This document shows positions 8,976 through 17,826 of a DNA stretch of 64,000 nt, in pieces. The stretch lies in assembly GCF_029239295.1 (NCBI RefSeq), contig NZ_JAQZBC010000013.1:1-64000 (forward strand). The letters run 5' to 3'. Made by a program: the position numbers and the translations under genes. How positions within the stretch are numbered: position 1 is the first letter of the stretch; each line of letters begins with the position of its first letter. Source of the stretch: Sphingomonas sp. GTDB lineage: Bacteria > Pseudomonadota > Alphaproteobacteria > Sphingomonadales > Sphingomonadaceae. Under the pieces are notes generated by a model, which made no database searches, was not told where the DNA came from, and saw only the letters and a list, made by a program, of their open reading frames with translations.

Positions 8976-10769
8976 ATGGTGGGGCACAAGGCGAAGACAA
9001 CGATATTCGGGCGCTTGCGGGACGACCGCGGCGGCAACGTGCTTGCGATCATGGCCGCGGCGATGATCCCGATCATCGCCATGGTCGGCTCCGGCATCGA
9101 CATGACCCGTGCGTATATGGCGCAGAACCGCTTCCGCCAGGCATGCGACGCCGGCTCACTCGCCGGCCGGCGCCTGCTCAGCGGGCTGGCGGTAACTGAG
9201 GCCGCTCGCGAAGAGGCAGCCCGCTATTTCGCGTTCAACTTCCCTCAGGGCGCGTTCAAGTCCGCGCCCTACACGCTCACCATGACCGTGCCGACGGCGG
9301 GCACGCTGAAGATCGCCACCGAGACGACGGTGCCGACGACGTTGATGAAGATGTTCGGCTTCGACACGCTGCCGGTCCATGCGGAATGCGCCGCGACGCA
9401 GGATTTCATCAACACCGACATCATGCTCGTCTTCGATCTGTCGGGCTCGATGAATTGCGCACCGGGCGGATCTGGCGACTGCGGCGGCATTGAGGCGTCT
9501 AATTCCAAGATCGGGGCACTGCGCACTGCGGCGATTAGCCTCTACGATACGCTCGAACCAGCGCAGACCCAGTTGTACGAAAACAACCTTCGTCTTCGCT
9601 ATGGCTTCGTCAATTACAACAGCTCGGTCAACGTCGGTCGGCTCCTTTACCAGAAGAACCCGGATTGGCTGGTGGATTCAGCGACCTATCGGTCACGAAC
9701 ACCGAACTGGATCGATGCCAGAGCAATCTTCAACGGCAAGTCTGCGTGCGAACAGGCCTATAACGATCAACTGGCTAGCAAGAATGGCTATACCGGGTTC
9801 ATGGGCGGATGGTGGCTGACCGGCAACAATTGCCAGGTCATCGGCCAGACCAAATCGCTGCCGAGCGGATACACCTACGAACGGCGCACGCTCGATGTTC
9901 GCGCCCATCTGGCGAGCAACCTCGCCGCGACCGGAGCAACCAATCCGGTCCCCATCTGGCCGATCATCGGCACCAACGCCCCCAATGACGACCGGCCGTA
10001 CATCAAAACCTCGATTTGGAATGGGTGCATTGAGGAACGTCAGACGAATGCGACCGCGATCGACGGGGGCAATGCGACCGCCGCGCCGCTGGATGCCTAT
10101 GATCTCGACATCGACATGATCCCCAATTCCGACGCTACGCGGTGGAAGCCGATGTGGGGTGACATCGCGTGGCGGGGGAACAACCAGCAACCCGACGCGC
10201 CCTGCCCGACCGAGGCTCGGCGGCTGCGCAACTATCACCAGAACAGGGCGAGCTTCGTCGACTATGTGAACGGACTGCGCGCCCAGGGTAATACCTATCA
10301 CGATCTGGGCGTGATCTGGGGCGCCCGCCTCATCTCGGGGACCGGAATATTTCGCTCGTCCACACCCGAGACAAACGACATCAACGACCCGGACAATCCG
10401 GAGAAGATCCGCGGTTTCTCCGTCAAGAAGTACATGATCTTCATGACCGATGGCGAAATGGCGCCGACGACAACCGTTTATTCCGCTTACGGCATCGAAA
10501 CGCTCGACCGGCGGGTCCTGGCCAATGCCGGCAACAACAACACCAATCTGACCCGCCGCCACCTTCAGCGGTTTCGGATGGCCTGCAATGCCGCCAAGTC
10601 GAAGGGCATCGACGTGTGGGTCATCGCCTTTGCGACCAAATTGACGACAGACATGGAGCGGTGCGCGTCGAAGCCCGGTCAGGCGGCTAGTCTGTCGACC
10701 AATGCGGCGTTGATCGCGAAGTTTGAGGAGATCGGCTCCAAGATCGGCTCGTTGCGGCTCAGCGAATAA
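8976..10769 (+). CDS. TadG/TadE-like pilus-assembly protein with von Willebrand A domain
   Basis: A 597-aa envelope protein. The start has the Tad pseudopilin-like pattern: a basic stretch (RLRDDRGGN), then one hydrophobic helix (about 22-41) and SGIDMTRAYM. A VWA domain opens with the MIDAS motif DLSGS (154-158), and a second metal-site region is seen at FMTDGEM near residue 490. A long Asn- and Trp-rich insertion lies between them. TadG-type proteins anchor or extend Flp pili on the outer face of the inner membrane. No other tad, flp or cpa gene is nearby, so this is an orphan copy. Confidence 0.82.
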   Translation: MVGHKAKTTIFGRLRDDRGGNVLAIMAAAMIPIIAMVGSGIDMTRAYMAQNRFRQACDAGSLAGRRLLSGLAVTEAAREEAARYFAFNFPQGAFKSAPYTLTMTVPTAGTLKIATETTVPTTLMKMFGFDTLPVHAECAATQDFINTDIMLVFDLSGSMNCAPGGSGDCGGIEASNSKIGALRTAAISLYDTLEPAQTQLYENNLRLRYGFVNYNSSVNVGRLLYQKNPDWLVDSATYRSRTPNWIDARAIFNGKSACEQAYNDQLASKNGYTGFMGGWWLTGNNCQVIGQTKSLPSGYTYERRTLDVRAHLASNLAATGATNPVPIWPIIGTNAPNDDRPYIKTSIWNGCIEERQTNATAIDGGNATAAPLDAYDLDIDMIPNSDATRWKPMWGDIAWRGNNQQPDAPCPTEARRLRNYHQNRASFVDYVNGLRAQGNTYHDLGVIWGARLISGTGIFRSSTPETNDINDPDNPEKIRGFSVKKYMIFMTDGEMAPTTTVYSAYGIETLDRRVLANAGNNNTNLTRRHLQRFRMACNAAKSKGIDVWVIAFATKLTTDMERCASKPGQAASLSTNAALIAKFEEIGSKIGSLRLSE

Positions 10770-10796
10770 GGGCTGCCACCGGCGCCCTCATTGCCG

Positions 10797-11444
10797 TCAG
10801 TCGGTGGCGCCGGCCCGCGCGGCGGCCACCGCCTCGCGCATGGTCGCCAGGTCCGCCGCCCCGGGCAGCAGATAGCGGCCGATCAGCAGCGCCGGGGTGC
10901 CGGCCAGCCCGATGGTCGCCGCAAAGCGGCCGGTCCGCGCGATGGCGGCGTCGATGGCATCGCCATGCGCCGCCAGGTCCGCCTGCAACCGCGCCCAATT
11001 CACCCCTGCCCGATCCGCCGCGACGCGGATCGACTGGCTCGTGATCCGGCCCTGCGTCTGCATCAGCGCATTGTTGAACGCGGTGTGCCGCCCCTGATAA
11101 TTGACCGCGATCGCGGCGCGCGCCGCTTCGCGTGAGATCGCGCCGAAGATCGGCCAGTCGCGATAGACCACCCGGATCTTGGGATCTTCGCGGCGCAGCT
11201 GCTCGATCGTCGGGTGGACCTTGCGGCAATAGGGGCACTGATAGTCGGAGAATAAAACCAGCGTCACGTCCGCGCCGGCCGGGGCGATCGTCGGGAGGAC
11301 CGGATCGTTCTGGATCTGGCGATGAAGCGCCGCGCCACTGGCGGGCGCGCGCGGCGTCCGGTCCACGGCCTGCGCCAAGGCGCCCGGTGCGGTGACCAGT
11401 GCCGCGGCAGCAATCGCCAGCATCACGGAATAACGGGCGTTCAC
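10797..11444 (-). CDS. DsbA-like periplasmic thiol oxidoreductase
   Basis: A 215-aa exported thioredoxin-fold protein. A signal peptide is evident (hydrophobic stretch about 7-25 ending ALAQA). The active site CPYC is at 70-73, and the helical insertion and cis-Pro loop (GTPALLIG) are typical of DsbA/BdbD relatives. GTG 11444 is chosen: it follows a GGAAGGAAG ribosome site and overlaps the TGA of the upstream TlpA-like gene by four bases (GTGA), so the two are translationally coupled. The pair probably handles disulfide or cytochrome maturation in the periplasm. Confidence 0.87.
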   Translation of the reverse strand: MNARYSVMLAIAAAALVTAPGALAQAVDRTPRAPASGAALHRQIQNDPVLPTIAPAGADVTLVLFSDYQCPYCRKVHPTIEQLRREDPKIRVVYRDWPIFGAISREAARAAIAVNYQGRHTAFNNALMQTQGRITSQSIRVAADRAGVNWARLQADLAAHGDAIDAAIARTGRFAATIGLAGTPALLIGRYLLPGAADLATMREAVAAARAGATD

Positions 11445-12247
11445 GGCGTACTTCCTTCCAGATCGTTGATCGCCGCCATCAGGCTGGCGCGCGAGATCTC
11501 GCCGGTATGGCGATGGACGATTCTGCCCGCCGAATCGACGAACAATGTGGTGGGATAGCCGCCCGCCGTCGTTGCCACGGCGACATGGCCCCCGGGGTCC
11601 AGTGCAATCGCGTCGCCCCCCAGCCCCTCGCTCGTCAGGAAGCGGCGCACGGCGGCGCGATCCTCGCGCTGGTTGATCAGCAGAACGGGGATATTCGACT
11701 GCCGGGCCACGTCGATGATCATCGGCATCTCGCGCCGGCACGGGCCGCACCACGTCGCCCACAGGTTGAGCACGAAGGGCTTTCCCCGCATCGTATCGAT
11801 CGCCACGGGCGCGCCGCCTAGGTTATAGACGGTCAGCCCGCGCGGCAGCGGCCGGGGCTCGGGCGCGAATGCTGCTGTCAGCCCCGCATGGCCCAGCGAC
11901 AGCACGACCAGCGCGCCTAGCAGCAGCGCCGTCGCGCGCTGGCGCCCCAGCACCACCAGCACGGCGGTCGCCGCACCGGCCACCCCGATCGTCGGCGCAA
12001 AGCCGCCCTGCCAGATCGCGATTATCGACCAGGGCTCAGCCCGAAAGGCGGAAAAGTGCTGCGCCACAAAGCCTAGCCGCGCCGCAACCACGCCAGCCAA
12101 CAGTGCCACGCCGGCGGCGCGTTCGGCCGGCGCTTTCGTGCGGCGCGCGATCAGCATGCCTATCGCCAGGAATATCCACATCGCGGCAACGGCCAGCGCG
12201 CGATCGGCCGCGATCATCAACGGCCCGATCGACCATGTCCCGTCCAT
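11441..12247 (-). CDS. TlpA-like thioredoxin fused to a multi-span membrane domain
   Basis: A 268-aa protein. The first half (about 8-128) has four predicted membrane helices, and the ARLGFVAQHF block vaguely recalls prolipoprotein diacylglyceryl transferase-like folds. From about 135 a TlpA/ResA-type thioredoxin domain follows, with the active site WCGPC (166-170) and the GYPTTLFVD cis-Pro loop. This places a reductase domain outside the membrane. It overlaps the following DsbA-like gene by 4 nt. The membrane half may carry electrons or simply anchor the domain; the sequence does not decide. Confidence 0.82.
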   Translation of the reverse strand: MDGTWSIGPLMIAADRALAVAAMWIFLAIGMLIARRTKAPAERAAGVALLAGVVAARLGFVAQHFSAFRAEPWSIIAIWQGGFAPTIGVAGAATAVLVVLGRQRATALLLGALVVLSLGHAGLTAAFAPEPRPLPRGLTVYNLGGAPVAIDTMRGKPFVLNLWATWCGPCRREMPMIIDVARQSNIPVLLINQREDRAAVRRFLTSEGLGGDAIALDPGGHVAVATTAGGYPTTLFVDSAGRIVHRHTGEISRASLMAAINDLEGSTP

Positions 12248-12488
12248 CCGGTCGCCTCACTGATACAGGGCGTGCCCAAACGCCAAATGGTGCCGCGGCA
12301 TGCTCGCCGCGTCGTCTGCCCGACTATGGCGCACCGCCTCGCAGATCAACCACACTGCGCCGGCGCGTCCGCTAAGCTCGCGCCGCCATCGGCACCGATC
12401 AGGAAACCGAGCGTTTTTGTGCGCTGCAACATAATCCCTTGAACGCCCGATATTTTCGCTGCATGGCAGCATTTCGCTACACTTCAGA

Positions 12489-12515
12489 AACAAAGCTTGG
12501 AACCAAAGCTTTGTT
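12489..12515. promoter_or_regulatory. Perfect 27-bp palindrome, probable operator of the efflux operon
   Basis: Two 10-bp arms (AACAAAGCTT at 12489-12498 and its exact complement at 12506-12515) are separated by 7 bases. The palindrome lies 18 bases before the ATG of the MFS gene. This size and position suit a TetR/MarR/LysR-type repressor site. No regulator gene adjoins, so the binding protein would act from elsewhere. Confidence 0.55.
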
Positions 12516-12533
12516 GGTTCGGTCCGCCGATAC

Positions 12534-14201
12534 ATGCCCTCCCCACCGCTGCCTTATGAGTTCAAGCCGCACGAGCGGCCCTTTCTGCCCGGATCGCCGG
12601 CTACGCCGGATCATCCGATGGGGCGGCGCATCGCCTATTTCGCGATCGGCATTCTGCTTGGCCTGACCGGCGGGCTCAGCAACGGGCTGCTGCTGGCGAA
12701 CCTTCCGCAGATTCAGGGCTCGCTCGGGTTGAGCCCGGTCGAGGGCGGATGGCTCAGCGCGATCTATTCGATGACCAGCGTGTGCATGAGCATGCTGCTG
12801 ATCAAATTCCGTCAGCAATTCGGCCTGCAGCGCTTCAATCGCGTGTTCCTGACCGGCTTCCTCGCGGTCACCGTCCTTCAGGTATTCGTCCACAGCTATG
12901 GGGTCGAGCTGTTGACACGCGCCGCGGCAGGGATCGTGGGCAGCGGCCTGACGACCCTTTGCTTCTTCTACATCATGCAGGCGATGCCCGCTCCGGCCCG
13001 GCTGTCGGGCATGATCATCGGTTTCGGCCTGGCGCAGCTGGGGCTGCCGCTCGCCCGGATCATCTCCCCCTTCCTGCTCGCTGACGGCAACATCCAGAAT
13101 CTGTTCGTGTTTGAACTGGGGCTGACGCTGCTGTGTCTCGGTGCGGTCGCGCTGCTGCGGCTGCCGCCAAGCGAGCGCTTCCCGGCCTTTGAAAAGCTCG
13201 ACTTCTTGACCTTTGCATTGTTCGCGCCGGGCATGGCGCTGCTGTGCGGCGTGCTGGTGCAGGGCCGCATCGTGTGGTGGAGCACGGCCTGGCTCGGCTA
13301 TGCGACCGCGGCGGCCATTGTCCTGATCGGCGCCGCGATGCTGATCGAGCACAATCGGGCAAACCCGCTGCTCAACACCCGCTGGATGCGCACGCGCAAC
13401 GTCTTGCGCTTCATCGTCATCGTCGCCGCGATCCGCGTTCTCCTGTCGGAGCAGACCTATGGGTCGACCGGGCTGCTGACGGCGCTCGGCATGGGCAATG
13501 ACCAGCTCGTGACGCTCAACGTCATCATCTTGGCGGGATCGGTGGCAGGGCTGGCGGCGGGGGTGCTGTTCCTCAATCCCAAGGACCTGCTGTGGCAGGT
13601 GGTCGCCTCGGCAATGATCATCGCGGTCGTTGCTTTCATGGATTCGGATGCGACGAACCTCACCCGGCCGGGCAATTTCTACCTGAGCCAGGGGCTGCTC
13701 GGTTTTGCCGCGCTGTTCTGGATGGGGCCGGTGACGATGGTCGGCATCCTTCGCGCGATCTCCAAGGGCCCCAGCCATATTGTCAGCTTCTCGGCGGTGT
13801 TCGGCATTGCGCAAACGGTCGGCGGCCTCGCCGGAACGGCGGTTCTCGGCACGATCCAGGTCATGCGCGAACGGCTGCATTCGCAGGAGATCGTTCACAC
13901 CCTCACCGCCGGCGACCCGCTGGTCACGCAGCGGCTGCAGCAGCTCGGCGGCGCTTATGCCCGGGTGGAGGGCGACGCGATGCTGCGTCAGGCGGAGGGT
14001 GCGGTGCTGTTCAGCCAGCAGGTAACGCGAGAGGCGAACATTCTCGCCTTCAACGATGTCTTCACCGGGGTTGGCATTCTGGCCCTGGTGGTGGTGCTAT
14101 GGCTCGGCGGCCGTTGGGTGTGGTTGAAGATGCACGGGATCAATCCGTTGGCGGAGGAATTAGCGGCGATGCAGAAGATGCGTGAGCGTGCGACCCAATG
14201 A
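12534..14201 (+). CDS. MFS efflux transporter (DHA2/EmrB-like)
   Basis: A 555-aa inner-membrane protein with about 14 hydrophobic segments, as in the DHA2 drug:proton antiporters. The N-terminus is soluble and Pro-rich, the first helix starts near residue 30, and the NLPQIQGSLGLS block is typical of this subfamily. It is the first gene of a three-gene operon with HlyD and NodT proteins, which together form a tripartite pump across both membranes. The stop codon overlaps the HlyD start (ATGA). No clear ribosome site precedes ATG 12534; the palindrome at 12489-12515 is just upstream. The substrate is unknown. Confidence 0.88.
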   Translation: MPSPPLPYEFKPHERPFLPGSPATPDHPMGRRIAYFAIGILLGLTGGLSNGLLLANLPQIQGSLGLSPVEGGWLSAIYSMTSVCMSMLLIKFRQQFGLQRFNRVFLTGFLAVTVLQVFVHSYGVELLTRAAAGIVGSGLTTLCFFYIMQAMPAPARLSGMIIGFGLAQLGLPLARIISPFLLADGNIQNLFVFELGLTLLCLGAVALLRLPPSERFPAFEKLDFLTFALFAPGMALLCGVLVQGRIVWWSTAWLGYATAAAIVLIGAAMLIEHNRANPLLNTRWMRTRNVLRFIVIVAAIRVLLSEQTYGSTGLLTALGMGNDQLVTLNVIILAGSVAGLAAGVLFLNPKDLLWQVVASAMIIAVVAFMDSDATNLTRPGNFYLSQGLLGFAALFWMGPVTMVGILRAISKGPSHIVSFSAVFGIAQTVGGLAGTAVLGTIQVMRERLHSQEIVHTLTAGDPLVTQRLQQLGGAYARVEGDAMLRQAEGAVLFSQQVTREANILAFNDVFTGVGILALVVVLWLGGRWVWLKMHGINPLAEELAAMQKMRERATQ

Positions 14202-15358
14202 GCGAGACACGATCGCGCGCTGATCACCCGGCGGCCGAGGAGCGGCTGGAAGATCCGGTCGAAGCCGCAACGCCGGTGCCCGATCGTGGGCGCGGCTGGG
14301 CCCCGCCGCGCGGCGGGCTGCTGTCGACGCTGTTCTTCGTCGCACTGGTCATCGCCGGCGCGCTGATCGCGCTTTGGGCATGGGATCTGCCGCCCTTCCG
14401 CCGCAGCCTCCAGACTACCGACAATGCGTACGTTCGCGGCCAGACTACCGTTATCGCGCCGCAAGTGAACGGCTATGTCGTCGAGGTACTGGTGCGGGAT
14501 TTCGATACGGTGAAGGCGGGTCAGGTGCTCGCCCGCATCGATGATCGCATCTACCGCCAGCGCGTCGAACAGGCGCGCGCCAACCTCCAGACGCAGCGCG
14601 CCAACCTTGCCAATTCGCAGCAGAGCGAACGCTCGCGCCGGGCCGCCGTCGGCGGGCAGGATGCCGCAATCGCTGGCGCACGCGCACAGCTCGCCCGAGC
14701 ACAGGCCGACATGCGCCGCGTGGACGATCTGGTGGCGCAGGGCTCGGTCTCCTTGCGCGAACAGGATCAGACCCGCGCCGCGCTGGCGCAGGCGGCAGCA
14801 GCGGTGCGCCAGGCGGAAGCCCAGCGCACCATCGGTGAGCAGGAGGTGCGCTCCGTCACCGTTGGCCGCGGCGGGCTGGAGGCAGCGGTGGCGAATGCCC
14901 AAGCCGCGCTACGGCTGGCCGAGATCGATCTGGCCAATACCGTCATCCGCGCCCCCCAGGCGGGCAAGCTGGGCGAGGTGAGCGTCCGGCTCGGCCAATA
15001 TGTCACCGCCGGCACGCAATTGATGTTCCTGGTGCCCCCGACGGTCTGGGTATCGGCCAATTTCAAGGAGGCGCAGACCGCGCGCATCTTCCCGGGGCAG
15101 CCCGCCGTGCTACGTGTCGATGCCCTGGGTGGCGCCGAGATCCGCGGCCGTGTGGAGCGGCTGTCGCCAGCGGCGGGCAGCGAATTCTCGGTCATCAGGC
15201 CCGACAATGCGACCGGCAATTTCGTGAAGGTGCCGCAGCGGCTGACCGTCAGGATCGCGGTTGACCAGCGTGATCCGCTCTACCCACGGCTCAGCCCGGG
15301 CATGTCGGTGGAGGCGCGGGTTGATACGCGCGGCGCGCCCGCGCCGGTGGCTCGATGA
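14198..15358 (+). CDS. HlyD-family membrane fusion protein (EmrA-like)
   Basis: A 386-aa periplasmic adaptor with one N-terminal membrane helix (about 44-67). The half-lipoyl motif TTDNAYVRG near residue 75 and the second half (NTVIRAPQAGKLGEV) flank a long coiled-coil hairpin rich in Ala, Gln and Arg (about 120-240). It connects the MFS pump to the outer-membrane channel. It overlaps both neighbours by 4 nt (ATGA), showing tight translational coupling within the efflux operon. Confidence 0.9.
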   Translation: MSETRSRADHPAAEERLEDPVEAATPVPDRGRGWAPPRGGLLSTLFFVALVIAGALIALWAWDLPPFRRSLQTTDNAYVRGQTTVIAPQVNGYVVEVLVRDFDTVKAGQVLARIDDRIYRQRVEQARANLQTQRANLANSQQSERSRRAAVGGQDAAIAGARAQLARAQADMRRVDDLVAQGSVSLREQDQTRAALAQAAAAVRQAEAQRTIGEQEVRSVTVGRGGLEAAVANAQAALRLAEIDLANTVIRAPQAGKLGEVSVRLGQYVTAGTQLMFLVPPTVWVSANFKEAQTARIFPGQPAVLRVDALGGAEIRGRVERLSPAAGSEFSVIRPDNATGNFVKVPQRLTVRIAVDQRDPLYPRLSPGMSVEARVDTRGAPAPVAR

Positions 15359-16731
15359 AGCCCGCGTCGACGCTCGCCCTCATCCTGGTGCTCGCCGGCT
15401 GCGCGGCCCCCAACCCGCCGCCGCCCGGCTCGGCCAGCGTCACCGCGCCGCTGCAATGGCGCACGACGCTTCCCGCCGACGATGCGCTGAACGCTGACTG
15501 GTGGCGGCGCTTCGGTGATCCGGTGCTGGACTCGCTCGTCGAACAGGCGCGCGCCAACAACCCCGACGTCGCGATTGCCGCTGCGCGCGTGCAGGAAGCG
15601 CGCGCCAGCGAGCGGCTGGCCCGGGCGCAGCTGTTCCCCGCGCTCGACGCCGGGGTCGGCGTCACGGAGGCGCGCGCGCTCAATCCGCTGGGCGTTGCCG
15701 CGGAGAATACCGGCGTCCAGCCGCTGTTCCAGGCCGCCTATGAGGTCGATCTGTTCGGCCGGATCGGTAATCAGGTAGAGGCCGCGCGCCAGTCCACCGC
15801 CGCCAGCGCCGCCGCGCGCGACGCCGCGCTTCTCTCGGTGACCGCAGCAACCGCCAGCGGCTACATCACGCTACGCGCACTCGACGCCCGCCGCGCGGTG
15901 GTGGAGGCGACCATCGCCTCGCGCGCAGAGGCGCTGCGCTTCGCCAAGTCGCGCGCGGACGTGGGCTACACCTCGCAATTGGAGCTGCGTCAGGCAGAGG
16001 CGGAGTATCGCGCCACCACACAGATCCTCCCGCAGGTACAGCTGGCGATCACCCGGCAGGAAAATGCGCTGAGCACGCTGACCGGCGTCACACCACGTGC
16101 CATTCCGCGCGGGCGACCGCTGTCCGCGCTGACCCCGCCGCCGGTGCCCGCCGGCCTTCCATCCGATCTGTTACGACGCCGCCCCGACATTGCGCAGGCG
16201 GAATACACCCTCGCCGCGACCGACGCATCGCTGGCAGCGGCGCGCGCGCAGTTCCTGCCCTCGCTGCGCCTCACCGGCTCGGCCGGACTGACGCTGTCGA
16301 CCGCGCTCGCTGATCCGGTGTCGATCTGGTCGATCGGTGCCAGCATTCTGGCGCCGCTGTTTCAGGGCGGGCGGCTGCGCGCCAATGTCGAGGGCGCGGC
16401 GGCGCGGCGCAATCAGGCGGCGTTCGCCTATCAACGCACCGCGCTCACTGCCTTCCGCGAGGTCGAGGATAATCTGGCCGCCGTCGATCGCCTCGCAGCA
16501 CAGCGGCGCGAGCTGGAGGCGCAGCGGACCGCCACGGCAGAGGCCCTTCGCCACGCCACCAATCGCTATCGTGCGGGCTATGCCGCCTATCTGGAACAGC
16601 TGGATGCGCAGCGCGCCTTGCTCAACGTCGATCTGACGCTGGTTCAGCTGCGCGCCGATCAGATCAACAGCGTGGTCGCGCTATACCAGGCGATGGGCGG
16701 CGGCTGGTCGGTCAATCAGCCGGGCGACTGA
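15355..16731 (+). CDS. NodT-type outer-membrane efflux lipoprotein
   Basis: A 458-aa TolC-like channel subunit. A lipoprotein signal peptide ends in LVLAGCAAP (lipid-carrying Cys16). Two outer-membrane efflux repeats follow; DWWRRFGDPVLDSLV opens the first and LLRRRPDIAQAEY is the diagnostic NodT/OprM block. It is the third gene of the pump operon and overlaps HlyD by 4 nt. It should form the exit duct of the tripartite transporter. Confidence 0.92.
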   Translation: MKPASTLALILVLAGCAAPNPPPPGSASVTAPLQWRTTLPADDALNADWWRRFGDPVLDSLVEQARANNPDVAIAAARVQEARASERLARAQLFPALDAGVGVTEARALNPLGVAAENTGVQPLFQAAYEVDLFGRIGNQVEAARQSTAASAAARDAALLSVTAATASGYITLRALDARRAVVEATIASRAEALRFAKSRADVGYTSQLELRQAEAEYRATTQILPQVQLAITRQENALSTLTGVTPRAIPRGRPLSALTPPPVPAGLPSDLLRRRPDIAQAEYTLAATDASLAAARAQFLPSLRLTGSAGLTLSTALADPVSIWSIGASILAPLFQGGRLRANVEGAAARRNQAAFAYQRTALTAFREVEDNLAAVDRLAAQRRELEAQRTATAEALRHATNRYRAGYAAYLEQLDAQRALLNVDLTLVQLRADQINSVVALYQAMGGGWSVNQPGD

Positions 16732-16905
16732 CCGGGCCGCGCCCAAGCACGACGAGAATTGGCCCATCCCGCCCCCTGAGCGCCACCGTCACCGCACCGC
16801 AAGGGAGAACGGCACGACCGGCAGGGTGATCTCAGAGGGCGAGGGCCCGTGGCAGAGCGGCGCGTCCGGGGAGGGGGCTGGCGCGCGCCGCTCAGGGAAC
16901 TGGTG

Positions 16906-17355
16906 TCAGCTGGCCGACTGGGTAGCGGCCAGACGGTCGAGATCAGCCATCAGCGCCGGGCGATCCGCCTCGGCTGCCTTGGCCAGGAATGGCGCCGGGT
17001 CGCCCACCTGCTTCGCCACATCCTGCTGGATCGCGTCGCGGCTGGCGTTGCACCACCCCGCCCGGCTGCCATTGGCAACGTTGCTCTCGACAAAGCTGCG
17101 CGAGGCAAGCACCCCGCCAGCGCCCGTGGCGGTACGGTTCACTTCCATGCTAGCCGACCACACGCAGCGCAGCGAGGACGGGCGGCCCGGCGGCGCCACG
17201 GCGCCCACCTGCTTCTGCTGGATCTTGATGTCGCCGCGATATTCCGCCTGCACGGCGCCCGACGAATGCTGGACGGAAAGGGTGTGGCTTGCCGGTGCGG
17301 CGCCGCTCGTCGCTGCTGCTGCAGCGGCCAAAATTGCGAAAATGGTCATGGTCAT
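16906..17355 (-). CDS. Exported hypothetical protein
   Basis: A 149-aa protein with a short Ala-rich signal peptide (about 1-20, cut near APA). The mature part has an early beta-like region (LSVQHSSGAVQAEYRGDIKI), a Cys pair (Cys64 and a second in GWCNAS), and a helical end with PALMADLDRLAATQ. I do not recognise a named family. It is compact and stands alone between the convergent efflux operon and the small DUF465 gene. A periplasmic location is inferred from the signal peptide only. Confidence 0.65.
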   Translation of the reverse strand: MTMTIFAILAAAAAATSGAAPASHTLSVQHSSGAVQAEYRGDIKIQQKQVGAVAPPGRPSSLRCVWSASMEVNRTATGAGGVLASRSFVESNVANGSRAGWCNASRDAIQQDVAKQVGDPAPFLAKAAEADRPALMADLDRLAATQSAS

Positions 17356-17447
17356 TCCTGAAACTGGGGAGAAGCGGCCGCTGAATGGGGCTGAAGGCGC
17401 TCGGAGGAGCGCCGCCGCCGCTGCTCAATGGGGCAGGGAAAGGCGGA

Positions 17448-17621
17448 TCAGATCGCCTGTGGTTGCCGGACCATGGCGTGAAGTCGATCCTTCACCTGCA
17501 GCCGAAGGCGCTTCAAACGCAGCAGGCGGAACGAGTCCGGCACGCGCCGCTTCAATTCGGTACGGATCTGCTCGTCCAGGCGCGCATGCAGCCGGGTCAA
17601 ATTATAACGAAGGAAACTCAA
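17448..17621 (-). CDS. Small DUF465 (YdcH-like) protein
   Basis: A 57-aa gene not evident at usual length cut-offs. It begins with TTG at 17621 behind a GGAGAGAGG ribosome site. The protein is strongly basic and helical: SFLRYNLTRLHARLD at the start, and RLLRLKRLRLQVKDRL, the hallmark of the DUF465/YdcH family, near the end. The family's function is unknown; members are short antiparallel helical proteins. It is transcribed alone, upstream of the exported hypothetical gene on the same strand. Confidence 0.75.
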   Translation of the reverse strand: MSFLRYNLTRLHARLDEQIRTELKRRVPDSFRLLRLKRLRLQVKDRLHAMVRQPQAI

Positions 17622-17826
17622 CGCCTCTCTCCAATCAATGATTGAACGATCGGATCAGCGATGATGTGAGAAGGCAGACTCAGGCCTACATCGAGCTAAC
17701 CCGATGCGGTCCGACATCACGTCCGTCCTGAGACGGGCGCCAGAGGGGCCCGGTCCGCACAGTTGAAATTAGAGGCCGGGGGCAAAATATCAACCACTTC
17801 AAACATTACATTTTATTGCACAAACG

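Noticed and set aside
12477..13898. Long minus-strand open frame of 473 codons
   Set aside because: It lies antisense to the MFS transporter; its composition (Arg, His, Gln-rich) is typical of GC-rich shadow frames.
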